A DNA stretch of 64,000 nucleotides from Paramecium octaurelia (GCA_905182995.1 CAJJDP010000052.1:2537-66536); one strand, 5' to 3'. Shown: positions 15,875 through 27,982, numbered from the stretch's first letter. A program made the numbers and translations. Notes: generated by a model not told the origin, from the letters alone.

Positions 15875-18656
15875 ATGAGAGCACAATCTCCCACATCGAA
15901 ATTTATCCCTACATCAACAATCACAACAACTAGATTAGTAAGTTCCCCTCACTCAAATATAAGAGATCAAAGAGCTGATTCATCGGTGAATAGCAGAGTA
16001 ACAAAAATAACAACATACTCCTCAAGACCAAAGACCACAATAACAACAACAACTACTTTTAGACCAGTCATTGAGACAAGAACAGTAAGACTTTGTACAG
16101 ATAAGAGATGCTAAGGACATGAATAGCATATTGAATAATTGACTTAAGAGAACCAGTAATTACATTAAAGAATTTATGAACTTCAATAGGAAATAGAGTC
16201 CACATCAATATGTCAAAGACAACACACTAATACATATTCTTGTGAGATAGATAACATTAAGAGATTGTATGAAGAATCATAAATTAATCACAAATCTGAA
16301 ATAGAATACCTTACTTAAGAAATTACATAATACAAAACCCAATTCTAACATTCAGATGATTAAGTAAAATACTTGACTTAGTAATTAAAAAAATAATCTA
16401 ATAATGAGAATTATGAAAATTAAATTACTTTGCTAACTACAGAGATGGAAAGGTTAAATATGATCATTTTGGAAAAGAACACTTTTGTAGAATAGTTAAC
16501 CCAAAAAATTAATGAATTAGATTCTGAATTAATTAATAAGGAAAGTATCATTGAAAATTTAGAAAATAATTCATCTAAATTGAGAAAACAATATTAAGAA
16601 GCTTGTAATCAAGTAGTTCTTATCAGATCAGAGTTGGATAGGTAATTAGAAACCATACAATAGTAGGAAAGAAATATATTCCTTTTGAATCAAGATAAAT
16701 AAGCAATTGAATAATATACTTTTATTTTAGAATAAAAGGAGCAACAATTATAGTAGTTGCGAAGTAACATTTAATTGTTAGAAATGAGATTGTAAGAATA
16801 ATAAACTACAATTTAAGCATAATATAAGGAAATCGACAACCTCATGCTTAGATTGGATTCTGCCAATCAGTAAATTGACTATCATTAAGCAGAATCTGAT
16901 GAACTTTAAAAATATCGAAATATATTATAGAATGAATTAGAAATGTCTAAGCAAGAAAATACAAAATTGTAAGAACAAATTACAAAATTAAAATAATAAT
17001 AAACAGATTTGAATAAAACAATTGAAAAGTTAAAGTTGGATCTCAATTAATAGCTAAGTTCTATTCAATAAGATTTCAACTTCGAACTCTAATCCAAAAA
17101 TGATGAGTTGGAACAAAATAAGTCTTAATATTAATTGGAATTAACTGTTATTACTAAAAAGTTTTAGGAGGAAAACTATTAGCTTAGAATCAACAATGAG
17201 GATCTGTAAAACGAGTTAAATTAATTAAATAATGTGAATTCAGTCTTGCAGAACACTGTTGATGAAAAAATAAATGATATCTCAAGTTTGAAAAACCAAT
17301 ACACTTAATTATATAGTGAATATAATACATACAAAATGAAGCTTTAAGAAGAGAATCATAAATTGAAATTAGAAATAGAAGATGCATTAATTACTTCTAA
17401 TTAGTTATAACAAAAAAAGAACTCATTAGAATCAACAATTACAGAATTAAATCTTGTCATAAGTTCATTATAACAATAAATAACTTAGTAATAAAATGAA
17501 TTGAATTCATTAAAATATAAATCTGGTGAGGAATACTCTACTTTAAGAATCCAAATTGAATAACTTGATTAAAATAACATTTAATTGTAGACTATAAGAT
17601 CAAGATTATAAAAGGATTATGAAGAAAAGTTAAATGAGCTTAAAGACTTATAAGATAAGTTCAATTAATACAAATAAACTACCTAACAAGCAATTAAGGA
17701 TTTAGAGAAAAAGATATATGAATACGAAGAAAAATTATCCTTATTATCTTCAGAGATTTAAAGAATGTTATTCTAAATCAACTAAAAGAATGATTTAATC
17801 TAAGAATAAACTACAGTGTTAGATGAATATTAGAGAGAAATCAAATTGTTGAAATAATAGCTTGAAGAAAGTTAAATCTAAGCTGAAGAATAATAAAAGA
17901 AATAAGAATTTTAAATGAATGAAGCTTTGACATAACAAAGAGAGAAGTTATTTAGATTTGAAAGCGAGAATCTTTCTTTTAAGTCTTTTATTGAAGAACA
18001 AAATCATGTGATTGAAACTTTGTCAAAATAAATTGATGGCATGACTGGCGATTTAAAATATTAATAATAATTAGAAGAAGAGTTATCAAAGAAAAACTCA
18101 TTCTTAACTAAGTAATTGACAGATCTTCAGTCAGAGAACGCAGAAAATTAATTTAAGGTTGATCACTTATTAGTTGAAAACAAAGCTCTAAAATAGGAAC
18201 TTGAGATTAGAATAGACACAGAGTCAGAACTTAAATTTAAATTAGATAAACTTATTGAAGAATTAGCAAAGAAACAACAATAAATTAATGAATTTGAGTA
18301 AAGAATTAAAGAATATGAGTAAAATCAATCAAATGAAGTAGTTTAATTTGAAGAAAAAATTACTTATTATTAAAACGAAGTTGAAACTTGGAAGAAGAAA
18401 TTTATAGTCTTAAATAAGGATTATCATAAGACATAAGAAGATTTAATGATGGTTTAAGCCGAATTTGATGCATTTAAATAGAGAGGAAACGCAACTGTAG
18501 TTAAGGTAATTCTATTATTAAATAATTTAGGAATCAACAAGTTTTGAGGTTCGCAAATCATCCCTATATAAGGAAAATATCACAAATACTAAATCAAGTT
18601 AAGTCAGCCAATCCAGTCAAATTATTGTAAGACCACTAAAGGAAGTAAATATTTGA
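15875..18656 (+). CDS. long coiled-coil protein
   Basis: This is a 918-residue protein. Residues 1-75 are Ser/Thr/Arg-rich and probably disordered. A small Cys/His patch follows (VRLCTDKRCQGHEQHIEQL). Nearly all the rest is continuous heptad-type coiled coil, extremely rich in Gln, Glu, Leu and Lys. One 25-base intron at 18508-18532 (GTAATT...TTTAG) precedes a short Ser-rich tail ending RPLKEVNI. The start is the first ATG of the open frame, and length minus intron is exactly 919 codons. Such proteins in ciliates are usually cytoskeletal, for example at basal bodies or the cell cortex, but nothing here fixes the site. The Cys/His patch may serve as a family signature. Confidence 0.8.
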
Positions 18657-18844
18657 GACTACTATATAAATATTATAATATTTGATCCAATATTAGTTAA
18701 ATATTTTTTCTTTGAGAAATTACATTGATTACAACTAATAAAATTCAGTCTATTTTGATGCTTTTAATATTTATAAATTTTATTTCTCATTGTGGCTTTT
18801 CTAAGTATTCTGCGAACAAATCAGTATCATTATTATTATTTTCT

Positions 18845-20236
18845 TCATTACTTGCATTATTAATTTTTGCAAATTGCATAGGAGCCAGTTTATTATCTAG
18901 AATGCTATGAAATACAAAATTAGTATTACTTGAAACATCTTATATCTTCAACTAGAATCTGAATTGCTATAATTAAAGCAAATAAAGAAAATGATATTAA
19001 AACTTTAAAAGTTCCCATGATATTTCTATTTACAATATCTAGCAAGAAGGGCATAAACACAAAAATCAAATTTTAAAATCCTACTGTAAGACCAAATGCT
19101 TTGCCAAATGATTTCATTTTAATAATGTAGATAATTGCACTCCAAGTACAAACAAAAGATAAACAATAGCCAACTGCTAAAATAACTAGACCTATATGAG
19201 GTGAGGTTAAGTATTATATATGTCCAATAATGATTATTATAACAGAAACTATTATCAAATACCTTCTATAGGTAAAATATTAGACTAAAGGACCGATAAT
19301 AAAAAGTGATAAACAGCCTAACATCCAAAATAATGCAATATCTAGTTCTTCAATTTGATTATTAATGTCAAATAAAACCGATGCCATAATATACATAGAT
19401 ACGTTCACAAGCGTGACTATTGAACAATAAAACACTGAATTAAAAGCTAAAAGTAACCAAAACATTTATGGGAAAATCTTAAAATCTTTAAACTTAAAAA
19501 AATAGAGTTTGTTAATAATTTTTGTATCTTCTGCTAATATAATGTCACTGCTAGGTTGAAGCTATCTATAGGAGGACAAGTAATTTTCGTTTTCCAACTT
19601 CTTATCTATTAAAAAGCCAAGGCATAATAATATATAGCCAAATAATATGAATGCTATTCCGCTTATCAAGGATGTCATCAAATTGTATTTTTTTTAAATA
19701 ATTGGAGTTAGATATATAGATAACACTAAACCGATTTATGAAAATAGTTGTAAAATACTCAAAACTATTGACTATATACATAATTCAATGTTACAATGCT
19801 ATTCTTAAAAAAGGGGGCCAAAAAAGATGCCCATAATGGTAACAATGACTCAATACCCCAACCTAAAAGTAATCTACCTAAGATCATCAATAAAAACGAT
19901 TTAAAATAAACTCCTACTGTGAAAGTCAGTTATCCTATTATCATAATAACTATAATAATTATTAATATTTACACCTACTATATAAGTCATAATTATTCTG
20001 TCGCCATGACAATCTCTCATTCCTCCTGTGAAAAGAGGCAAAAATGCATTCCCAAAAGCATAGATTATGTAAAGAGATGCAAAATACAAGTCGAAATTTA
20101 TCGTTGAATCTTCTTAAAACAATTGTTATAGAGTTTTGTATATTGCCACTGGTTAGTCGAAGCAATAAAATGAAGGAATAATTATCCAGATGGACAAAAA
20201 TAAAACTAGATATCTTAGGACGGATTATTATTTCAT
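18845..20236 (-). CDS. MFS transporter, MFSD1-like
   Basis: A 447-residue polytopic membrane protein with about twelve hydrophobic segments. The start, ...IIIPSFYCFDQPVAIY followed by FASLYIIYAFGNAFLPL, matches the MFSD1 pattern in which an FCFD-P motif precedes helix 2. GKAFGLTVGFQNLIF near the C-terminus matches the G-YG---QN motif of the same family. MFSD1 proteins are lysosomal solute carriers in animals. Two introns are needed: 19950-19974, which begins GTG rather than GTA, and 19772-19794. With these the length is exactly 448 codons. The stop lies 188 bases from the convergent coiled-coil gene. The substrate is unknown. Confidence 0.7.
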
Positions 20237-20602
20237 ATGTATTCCATTATTTTATACTGTTTTATCATTTTGTTTCGTTTTGCTATAATTATTGCTTTAA
20301 TCAATATAGCTTTCTATAAACTCTGTATGCGATGCATTCATTATTCTCTATATTGAAAATAAAAACGTATATAAAATAATTATTAATTATAATTAATAAC
20401 AATTCATAAATTAGGAAGAAAATCACACCCAAAAAGATTGCTATCCACAAGAACCAAAGTATCATAATTTATCTCTGGTAAAAGAAATAATCAAGTTAAG
20501 TGATCGAAGACAGTTCAAAATAAAAAATTAAAGAAATTTATTAAATTGTTGTTAAGTGGGAGAAATAATGATTTAGAAATCTATATATGCAAATTAATAT
20601 TT
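20237..20602. other. intergenic, nothing recognised
   Basis: The stretch is AT-rich and lies between the start of the MFS gene and the stop of the next minus-strand gene. No open frame of interest or motif was seen. It probably contains the MFS promoter. Confidence 0.5.
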
Positions 20603-22166
20603 TCAATATTGGGATTGTTGATGTTTTGATCTTTTGGAATTTTATTTTTTATTTTATGAAAATACCATTTAATCAGCGCTTTCCTTTGATAATTCTTCCT
20701 TTGTATGCCTTGATTCAGCTAAAGTCTTTTTCTTCTCAACTATAAAGTTTTAAATGATATCTACCCTCTGTCAAAATAATGTCTAAATCAATTTGGTGAT
20801 CAGTTTAAGATTTTAATTCTGTTTGCAATTTAGTTCCTGATACTTCACTCCTATCATCCTCAAACTTAACTGTTCCTTTCTTTTGTTTCTTTTGATCCTA
20901 TTTTGGAACATATTGATTTGAAACTAATAAAATATTGTCAATTATCTTTTCTAATTGTTCTATTTTTGGCAAAAGGGTCGTCTCATCATCATCACTATTT
21001 ATGATTTCGACTCCTATTTATTCTTGAATCCGCATATACTGTTACTAAATTTAAGCTATTTGCTTTTTATTTTAATCTATGCCTCTTGAAATTCTTTCAA
21101 TCTTAGAATCTTCTGAATTTACTTATTCTTTGATTGGAGCCTTTGCCATTTATTTAAACCTTTATAAATATTACTAAATTTTCTCATTCTTTTATTCAGT
21201 TTGTTCAATCTTGAAGATAATAATATTAATACTTCTTAATTGATCTCATTTATTTCCTTATAGATTTCATCAATCCAAATTTCTTAATTATAATATTATT
21301 TCAGTATGGCCTCGACATTGTTGAATCCTGTTTCCAAATAAAGCTTATTAAATTAAGCCTCATATTCAAGTACTTACTAGGCAACATCCTTCTATTCCTA
21401 TTATGATTCACTCCTTTCTTTGAGTATTGGTTTCGATTAATCCCCTTATTCTGTTAGATAAGGGCCTTAAACTTAAGATTTTTGATCTGAAGCCATGCTT
21501 TATTGTTCCTATTACTCATCTTTTTAAGGTTTGAACAAGGCTTCGTATTCTTGTTAGAATTTGTTTTGTTCCTTATCAGCTAATTCCTTAATCAGTTTCA
21601 ATTAGTCCTGTAGAAATTTTTACTATAATTAATAGGGTTTAGTGTTACCTCTTCTTTGAGTAATTCGTTTTATCTTATACAATTTTAATATTCTCTTTAT
21701 TTAAAAATAGCATCTTTTTCAATTCCTTTAAACACAGTCGAATAAATGACTCTTTCCCTTCTGCTGAGATTTAATTATTCTTTTTCTGCTTCTACTTCTG
21801 CTAATTACTCATTGTGTTTAATGTGAATCTATTACAGTTTCAATTCTGAATCTCGAACTGCCTATCACTATAAATGTTTGTTTTACTTTCTACACTTAAG
21901 TTAACTCACTGCCAGAATTTGTATTTTCTATTTTAGAGATGTCCTTTGCGCTTGTTTTCATTGCATTCACAAGGTTTTCCAAGTCTTACTAAAAACAATA
22001 AGTGATTTTATACCTTCTTTTTAGTTTCTATCTCAATTTTTTATGCGATCAAAGCACACTCTTCCTAAGCCTTAATCACACTTAAAGCTAGTTAAGTATC
22101 TACCACTGTATTTTTTTATTTTTAATTGATCAATTAATCTGTATATTCTGAATTATCAATTTTCAT
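20603..22166 (-). CDS. coiled-coil protein, outer dynein arm docking complex type (CCDC63/114/151-like)
   Basis: This 479-residue coiled-coil protein needs five introns of 23-26 bases, which bring the length to exactly 480 codons. The first is 21989-22013 and the last, GTAGAT...TATAG, lies close to the end. Blocks that recall ODA1/CCDC114/CCDC151 docking proteins are ERVIYSTVFKGIEKDAIFKQ, near one third, and FNKLYLETGFNNVEAILKQY, resembling the F--I---TG--d---iv--F segment of that family. A low-complexity linker follows, with a Lys/Ser-rich tail. Docking proteins anchor outer dynein arms to axonemal doublets. The assignment rests on pattern only; another ciliary coiled-coil family is possible. 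It is divergent from SF-assemblin. Confidence 0.5.
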
Positions 22167-22372
22167 TTGTGAGATGAGAGATCTAGTTCAAGAGTAATGA
22201 ATACCTGTTTTGAGTTGTGATTTGTTGGAAATCAGATTTGGCTTTTTGAATGGAGGTGTTTAGAGTTGAAATCGTTTAACTTTGATTCATTTAATTATTA
22301 TATATTATTAACATTTTATAGGGGTAAAGTTACAATTGATAAATCGTAAATAAAATTAATTAAAAATATCAT
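22167..22372. promoter_or_regulatory. short bidirectional promoter region
   Basis: Only 206 bases separate the start codons of the docking-type protein (minus) and SF-assemblin (plus). Both transcripts must start inside it. The DNA is AT-rich with no element I can name. Shared regulation during ciliary or basal-body assembly is an inference. Confidence 0.45.
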
Positions 22373-23265
22373 ATGCTACTTTCAACATCAAAATTAACGA
22401 CTTCCAAACTTACTAAATCTCAATTATCAAGTCCTTAGAGATCCACCATCAACTATTTGAGTTAGGATCTTGATTCCCCATCTAGATAGAGAATTAAATT
22501 GCTCTCAGATAAATGGAATCACATTCAAAATGGAATTGACAAAGATAAGCTAGAAAAAAGAGAAGTATTGGAAGAACGAATTAAAATAATTGAAGACGTA
22601 CTTGCATCTGAAAAACCAAAAGATGAATAAAAATTCAAAGTCATTAAGGATTCAGTCTTGAAACTATAAGATTAAGCACACAATCAAAAGTCAGAGAGAG
22701 AAGTATATGATTGAAACCATAATCTCTAGGCATTTGACGATAAGAAGGACAAAGATTTTAGAACATTATCAGATAACATCGCACTTTCATTTGAATAAGA
22801 AAGAAATATCAGGGGATAAGGGGAAACAAAGTTATAGAAGTAAATCGACGAGCGTTTTGCTTAGATCACTTTAACTATCACTAGGAACACTCATTAATAT
22901 GAAGACAGAAGCTAGGCTAAAATTGCAGAGGTTCTTTAATAAATCTAGGTTGTTAAAAATTAATTAGATTAAGAGAGAAGATCAAGGTACCTTAGAATCT
23001 TAATAAATATAGGGAGGAATCAGCTGAATCATTATCTGAATAAATTGATAGCGAGATTAATAAATTCTCAGATTAATTGCTTGTTGAAAAGAAAGTAAGA
23101 GAGGAGACTCAAGGAAAAATATTCAGAATGATTGAGGATGTGCATGGCAAATTACAATAGGATATTAATTTTGAAAGAAGGGAAAGAGAAGCAACAACTG
23201 AAGCATTACTAAAATTGTTAGAAGACGCATGTATTAAAATAGATAAGAATTTCAGATCGTTTTGA
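22373..23265 (+). CDS. SF-assemblin family protein (striated rootlet/kinetodesmal fibre component)
   Basis: The 279-residue product is a segmented coiled coil with a short Ser/Thr/Pro-rich N-terminal head (MLLSTSKLTTSKLTKSQLSS), the architecture of SF-assemblins, which are usually 250-300 residues. These proteins build the striated fibres attached to basal bodies; in Paramecium the family forms the kinetodesmal fibres. Two introns are required. The one at 22703-22729 (27 bases) carries an in-frame TGA and would truncate the protein if retained. The other is 22987-23012 (26 bases). With both removed the frame is exactly 280 codons, ending KIDKNFRSF. The stop is 55 bases from the stop of the convergent gene. 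Confidence 0.7.
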
Positions 23266-23320
23266 TATATAAATATATAATAAATTGGAATCTATCAAAA
23301 AATATTAATACAATTATAGA

Positions 23321-24301
23321 TCAACTGCTAACCATTCTTTAAATTTTTTTATGTTATTGTTAAGATTGTTAATACTATTTTTCCAATAATTAATTTTGGG
23401 ATGCAAATGAAATAACAGTTTTTTTATTAATAAGTTTATGAAATGGGATTCTCTATTTTGCAATATTTTATGGCTGATTTAAAATGGAGTTAATGGAATT
23501 ATTGATTGTTTTATTTAGATTTATTTGGGATGCATTATTGCTATGAAATTTGAGTTCTTTTTTATAAAAATAATTTCTGCCTATTGTCTAAGGACCTACT
23601 CTTGATTGTGAGTTCCTTTCTTGTTGTTCTTATTACTTAATAAATTGTTGATTTGGATTAGCAGTTTGAATTGTTTCAACAGTTTAATCCCTACTAAGAC
23701 CATACATCAATTTCAATGCTATTTTCTCTTAAATAATAAACATTAATTTACTTCAAAATACTCCTTTGAGGTTTAGAAATTTGACAATTTGGACCTCTCA
23801 AACTTATTTCTGTTGGGATAACACTGCACAAAGAAGCCCACATTTGTTTTCTCTGCTTTGATATTCATAGTTTGAGTTTCTTCCTATTTTGTTGTGATTA
23901 GAGAACTATCTTTGGGCTTAGGAGATCTGAGTTATTTCATTAATTGCGTTCTGCTTTTTTATTCATAGTGGGTTGATGTTGATTTCATAATTTTTTCATC
24001 CAATGGAAATTACGTTTGCTTTATGTTCTCTTATGATAGCCTTCTCCCTGATTGCAATTATGCAATATGTCTGGTGGAATTTATGATCTTGTCAGTGTGA
24101 TGTTCAGAGACTGATTTGCATAATTACAATGAAGAGATTCTTTAAAGTTCTTAATGTATGCTACCTCCATATTTATGCCATGGACCCAAATTTTCCATAT
24201 CATTAATAATGAAAGAGTCTTTTGTATTTAAGATTAGACGTACCATCTCTACTTAAACAATCATAAATCTCAGCTTCTTTGCTCTCTTTAGATCTCAACA
24301 T
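23321..24301 (-). CDS. uncharacterised 309-residue protein
   Basis: The reading frame starts at an ATG at 24301 (MLRSKESKEAEIYDCLSRDD) and ends at TGA 23323-23321. Two introns are needed: GTACGT...AAAAG, 25 bases near the start, and GTAAAT...AAGAG, 26 bases in the middle, whose acceptor ends GAG. Length minus introns is exactly 310 codons. I do not recognise the family. The protein is basic and Ser/Gln/Asn-rich, with a central block VGFFVQCYPNRNKFERSKLS and no membrane segment or obvious coiled coil. It starts only 49 bases from the start codon of the divergent plus-strand gene, so their promoters must overlap. Confidence 0.6.
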
Positions 24302-24350
24302 TAATTAATTAAATGGATAATATAGTTTCATCGAACAGCAATAATTCAAA

Positions 24351-25257
24351 ATGCTGAATACCCTAATAGAAAAGAAGCCATAAAAATTCTGGGAAAAAGA
24401 GAACAATGAGTCAAGAAGCTTAATTAAATTCAAATAAGAAGATTAATCTGATGTTGAATCAGAAATAGTTCCAATAATAATTCCTAAATTTTCGCTGGAA
24501 AGGACATAAGAAAAACAAGACGATACTTACAAAGGAATAGTTCCATCTCCCAAAAGTGATCTAGGATTGGAGGTTGAACAATTGTGGAATAAAGCATTTC
24601 TATATTTTTCATGTGAATTGGTTAAAATATTATAACTACATATCTGAAGGATGGAACAATCTTTTGTGGAGAAATCAATGCATGGCAATAGATCCTTAAG
24701 CAGAGAAGGGTTCTTTTTAAATGAGGGGGAGTGGAAATAAGGGAAGAAGAGTGAAAATTGAGTTAGATACTACACAAATAGAACTTATGATAAATTATAC
24801 CAAAACGCTAGATATCAGAAAATTATATTGGAAGGCCTATAATGGCAAATTTAAAAATTATAAAATTCATGGAAAAGGTATATTTGAATTAATAAACGAG
24901 TCATGTGTGTGTGAAGAATTTACAGGTAGACTGTTGCATGGATAATAGATATATGAATGCATGATAAGTAAATAATAAAAGGCATTCGGAATCAAAGATA
25001 ATCCTTTAAATTGCGCTTAAATTAATATTAATAGTCTCTATAATTTTTCAACATCAAACTATGTTTCTGTCCTTAAAAATGAATATTTCAACTGATGCTG
25101 ATAAGAGGATATTAAAGAAATCCAATAGTATCATTTAGATTTGAGAAATGTTCAAAGAAAAAACCAAATAATTGTGAAATTAGTATTCGCTTCCTAAGAA
25201 AAAGTTACTGTAAAACAACTCAAGTATGTAGAACTCATGAATATATATTATTGGTGA
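24351..25257 (+). CDS. uncharacterised protein with MORN-like segment
   Basis: ATG at 24351 opens a frame that is continuous to TGA 25093-25095 if a 22-base intron GTTGAA...TAAAG is removed (241 codons). The middle contains YNGKFKNYKIHGKGIF, which recalls a MORN repeat, with tryptophans upstream (EGWNNLLWRNQ). After two in-frame TGA codons the same frame continues to TGA 25255-25257 with protein-like sequence (EDIKEIQQYHLDLRNVQRK). A 39- or 45-base intron could skip the stops, but that would be long for this genome. So the C-terminus is either at 25095 or 25257, or the tail is a relic. An ATG at 24313 lies in another frame and stops early. Confidence 0.45.
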
Positions 25258-25723
25258 ATTTTTTAAATAAACATGTATTTGGTTTAATAATGAAGGTGAT
25301 CAAAGAGAATAATATTTAAAATTCTATTTCCTAAAATTATGGCCTTTTAGATATATGAATCAAAGAGGAAATATTTTGTTAACTAAACATATATCCATAA
25401 TAATCATATTTAATATGCTTATTGTATTTGTATTATCAAGTCATGACCATTTTGCAAATGAAAACACCTTTTATGCTCCCTTTAAATGAAAATAGGTAAC
25501 TTTTGAATATAATAATATTTTTTTTCAGTTCTGGACTATCTCAGAGTGTACTAGGGTGGAAATAGTTCACTTCCAATACAGACTAAAACTTAAGATGAAA
25601 TGATGCGGAAAATTTTGATAAGTTTTGATTAAAATGAAGAATGGAGAAGAAGGATATAATAAAAAAGGTGTTTAATGAATAAATTTTTTTTTGTATAATT
25701 AATTAAATTAAAAATAACAGACA
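25258..25723. other. intergenic, nothing recognised
   Basis: AT-rich, with TGA in all plus-strand frames and no motif. It probably holds the promoter of the following coiled-coil gene. Confidence 0.5.
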
Positions 25724-26489
25724 ATGCTGAAAAAAGAAGAAATATGGCAATCTATTAAGATGTTTCAAAAGTAGAATAGGAGGGAATTGGATTAAACAAG
25801 AGAATCAGAAGATTAATCATCATTTATTTCTGATAATGAAAAAGAAAATTTATTTAAAAATAAATAGCAATCTTGTTAATGCAAATAATAAGTGCTATAG
25901 CTTAAGAAAGAGTGCATGCTTTAAATTAGGGAATTAAAGGCGTAGCATCAAATTGAAATGGAAAATCTTTAAAATCAATTTTAAAAACTAATGATTGAGC
26001 AAAAACAAAAATACGAATAAGAAATTTCATAATTAAAAGAAGATCTTGAGTTTTATATGTGTGAGTAAAACGACAAAGAATTACTATAATTAATAGAATA
26101 GGAATAGCAAAAAGATAAAGAAATATTTTAGCAATAATTAGAATATTAAATTACAGAGAAATTAAAGTTAGAATAAAAATTAATGTAAATTTTGGAATTA
26201 TCTTAGACAATGTTAGAGAGAATTAAAATAGTATTAAGAATCAACTTAGTAGAATTAGTCAAGTCAATATCCTTAACCTAATTACTAATAGTTACAGTAA
26301 AGTGTACATAAGAATTGCGCTCCTTAATTATTTAGAGATACTAATAGGAAAGTGAAATTGTAAAGTGAAGGAGTAGATAGATCAATAGTAAACGATGATA
26401 ATAGCAATAGGGTTGGAATATGCAATTCAATAAAAAATTTTAATGCAAATATTAAGCATATGGAAAAATCTCAACAATCTTAATATTGA
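25724..26489 (+). CDS. coiled-coil protein, 247 residues
   Basis: ATG at 25724 starts a Gln/Glu/Lys-rich protein. Residues 1-45 are charged and probably disordered, and about residues 60-160 form a coiled coil (KYEQEISQLKEDLEFYMCEQ region). The C-terminal third is Gln/Ser/Asn-rich. A 22-base intron, GTAAAT...TCTTAG near 26188-26209, is needed; without it another frame runs on for a while but looks less protein-like. With it the frame is exactly 248 codons and ends MEKSQQSQY. The function is not recognisable. The stop lies 21 bases upstream of the next start codon on the same strand, leaving almost no room for a separate promoter. Confidence 0.6.
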
Positions 26490-26510
26490 TTATTATTTTT
26501 ATTTTATATA

Positions 26511-27381
26511 ATGTCAATTAAAATTAAATCTGTGACAGATATTATTAACAAATATGACCATTTTATTTTTGATATGGACGGTGTTATTGTATCAATATCA
26601 TATTATATATAAGTGGACAGGCGGATAATTCATAGAGAGCGGAGTTAATGGAGTTAAGCATTTAATTGAAAAAGGGAAATCAGTATATTTCTTGACAAAT
26701 AATTCAACCAAAAGCAGATAGTCTTATTTTGAAATATTATCAAACATAGATATAAAAACAGATTTGGAGCACATCTATTCAAGTTCATATTTAACTGCAG
26801 TGTACCTGAAAATGAATAACTACAAAAAAGCCTTTAATTTAGGAGTGACTGGTATAACTGAGGAATTATCAGCTTTGGGAATTAAAACAAGAGACTCTGA
26901 TGAGTTTAAGGACAATCAATATGTCACGTATGACATTTTTAATAGTATACAACCTGATGAAGATATTGATTGTGTTGTTTCAGGCCACAATCCATAATTT
27001 AATTATTATATGCTTTGTTATGCAAGCTTATGCATCTAAAAGGGATGTAAATTTGTTGCAGCAAATCCTGACAGCTATATTAAGGTGTAGAATCGATTGA
27101 TGCCAGCAGGGGGATGCATATAAGCAATTTTGGAAAGAGCAACAGGATAGAAATCTCTCCTGGTGGGCAAACCTTCACCAACAGCTCTGGAAGTTATAAT
27201 GAAGCAAAATAAAATTGATGATAAATCAAAAGTGGTCATGATTGGTGATAATCCTGAAACAGATATTGAGTTTGGGTGGAATTGTGGAATAGATACTATT
27301 TTAGTAACTACAGGTGTTACGAGCAAGGAATAAGCTGAAAATGTAAAAACAACATATGTGTGTGATCATTTATATATATGA
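26511..27381 (+). CDS. HAD phosphatase, phosphoglycolate / p-nitrophenyl phosphatase type
   Basis: This 281-residue protein belongs to the HAD superfamily, C2-cap class. It shows motif I FIFDMDGVI (nucleophile Asp), motif II FLTNNSTKS, a substrate-side block VAANPDSYI with MPAGG, motif III around GKPSPTALE and motif IV MIGDNPETDIEFG. This order and length match eukaryotic 2-phosphoglycolate phosphatase / 4-nitrophenylphosphatase, which removes phosphate from 2-phosphoglycolate and related metabolites. A 25-base intron at 26589-26613 sits just after motif I; without it the nucleophile is cut off from the rest. Exon length is exactly 282 codons. The stop is only 12 bases from the stop of the convergent gene. 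Confidence 0.85.
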
Positions 27382-27393
27382 ATATGATAATTA

Positions 27394-27879
27394 TCATGCT
27401 TATTCTTAACCAACTTGCAATTCAAGTTCTGCTATTCTTCTTTGTAATCCGAGCAATTATTGTTACAATGCAGTTTTTTCACCTTTTAATGCTGTAATTT
27501 GTTATTACAATCTAGAATTTTCAGCCTTTTAATGTGCAAAATGTCTAAAAAGATGATCAAATGATACTACCTTTTCATTTCTTCTTCAATTCTCATTAAT
27601 TCATTTGTAAGTGTTTTTTTAACATCCTATGTTTTCATGCTTAAGACTGATTCTAGAGTATCTTTTTCAGATTTCAATATTTAAACCTCTTTTTTATGGA
27701 AATTCATTTCATCTTAAATCCCTTTGATTGTTTCCTTATATAAACAATTTGGATACTTCTAAACTCATCAATTTTCCTTTGAGTGAGGCAGGGTTTTGTG
27801 ATCCTGCAAAACTTTAACCAGTTTATCCTAGATCACCTTTGGTTAGATTATTGCCAGCTGATTTGAAAGCATTACTCAT
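27394..27879 (-). CDS. small coiled-coil protein, 145 residues
   Basis: The minus strand encodes a 145-residue protein. About 40 Gly/Ser/Asn-rich residues are followed by a continuous coiled coil (EDTL/EEEMKR region), ending with the well-ordered stretch HQKAENSRLQQQITALKGEK and a Leu-rich tail. Two introns are needed: 22 bases (GTATCC...TATAAG) and 26 bases (GTAGTA...TTTTAG). Length minus introns is exactly 146 codons. The regular C-terminal heptads suggest an axonemal or basal-body protein, but I cannot name it. It converges on the HAD gene with a 12-base gap. Confidence 0.6.
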
Positions 27880-27982
27880 TTATTATATAAATAAATATAA
27901 TTATTGTAATAAAATCATTACTCTTTATACTTTAACAGAATCTTTAATATATCCTAATTGATAAATTTAAATATGAAATAAC

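Noticed and set aside
21140..21200. Two separate genes in the 20.6-22.2 kb region, the second starting MAKAPIKEQ
   Set aside because: Removing a 23-base intron (GTATTA...TTCAAG) joins both parts in one frame, giving exactly 480 codons overall.
22700..22730. SF-assemblin pseudogene because of an in-frame TGA
   Set aside because: A standard 27-base GTA...TAG intron removes the stop and the whole gene then has an exact codon length.
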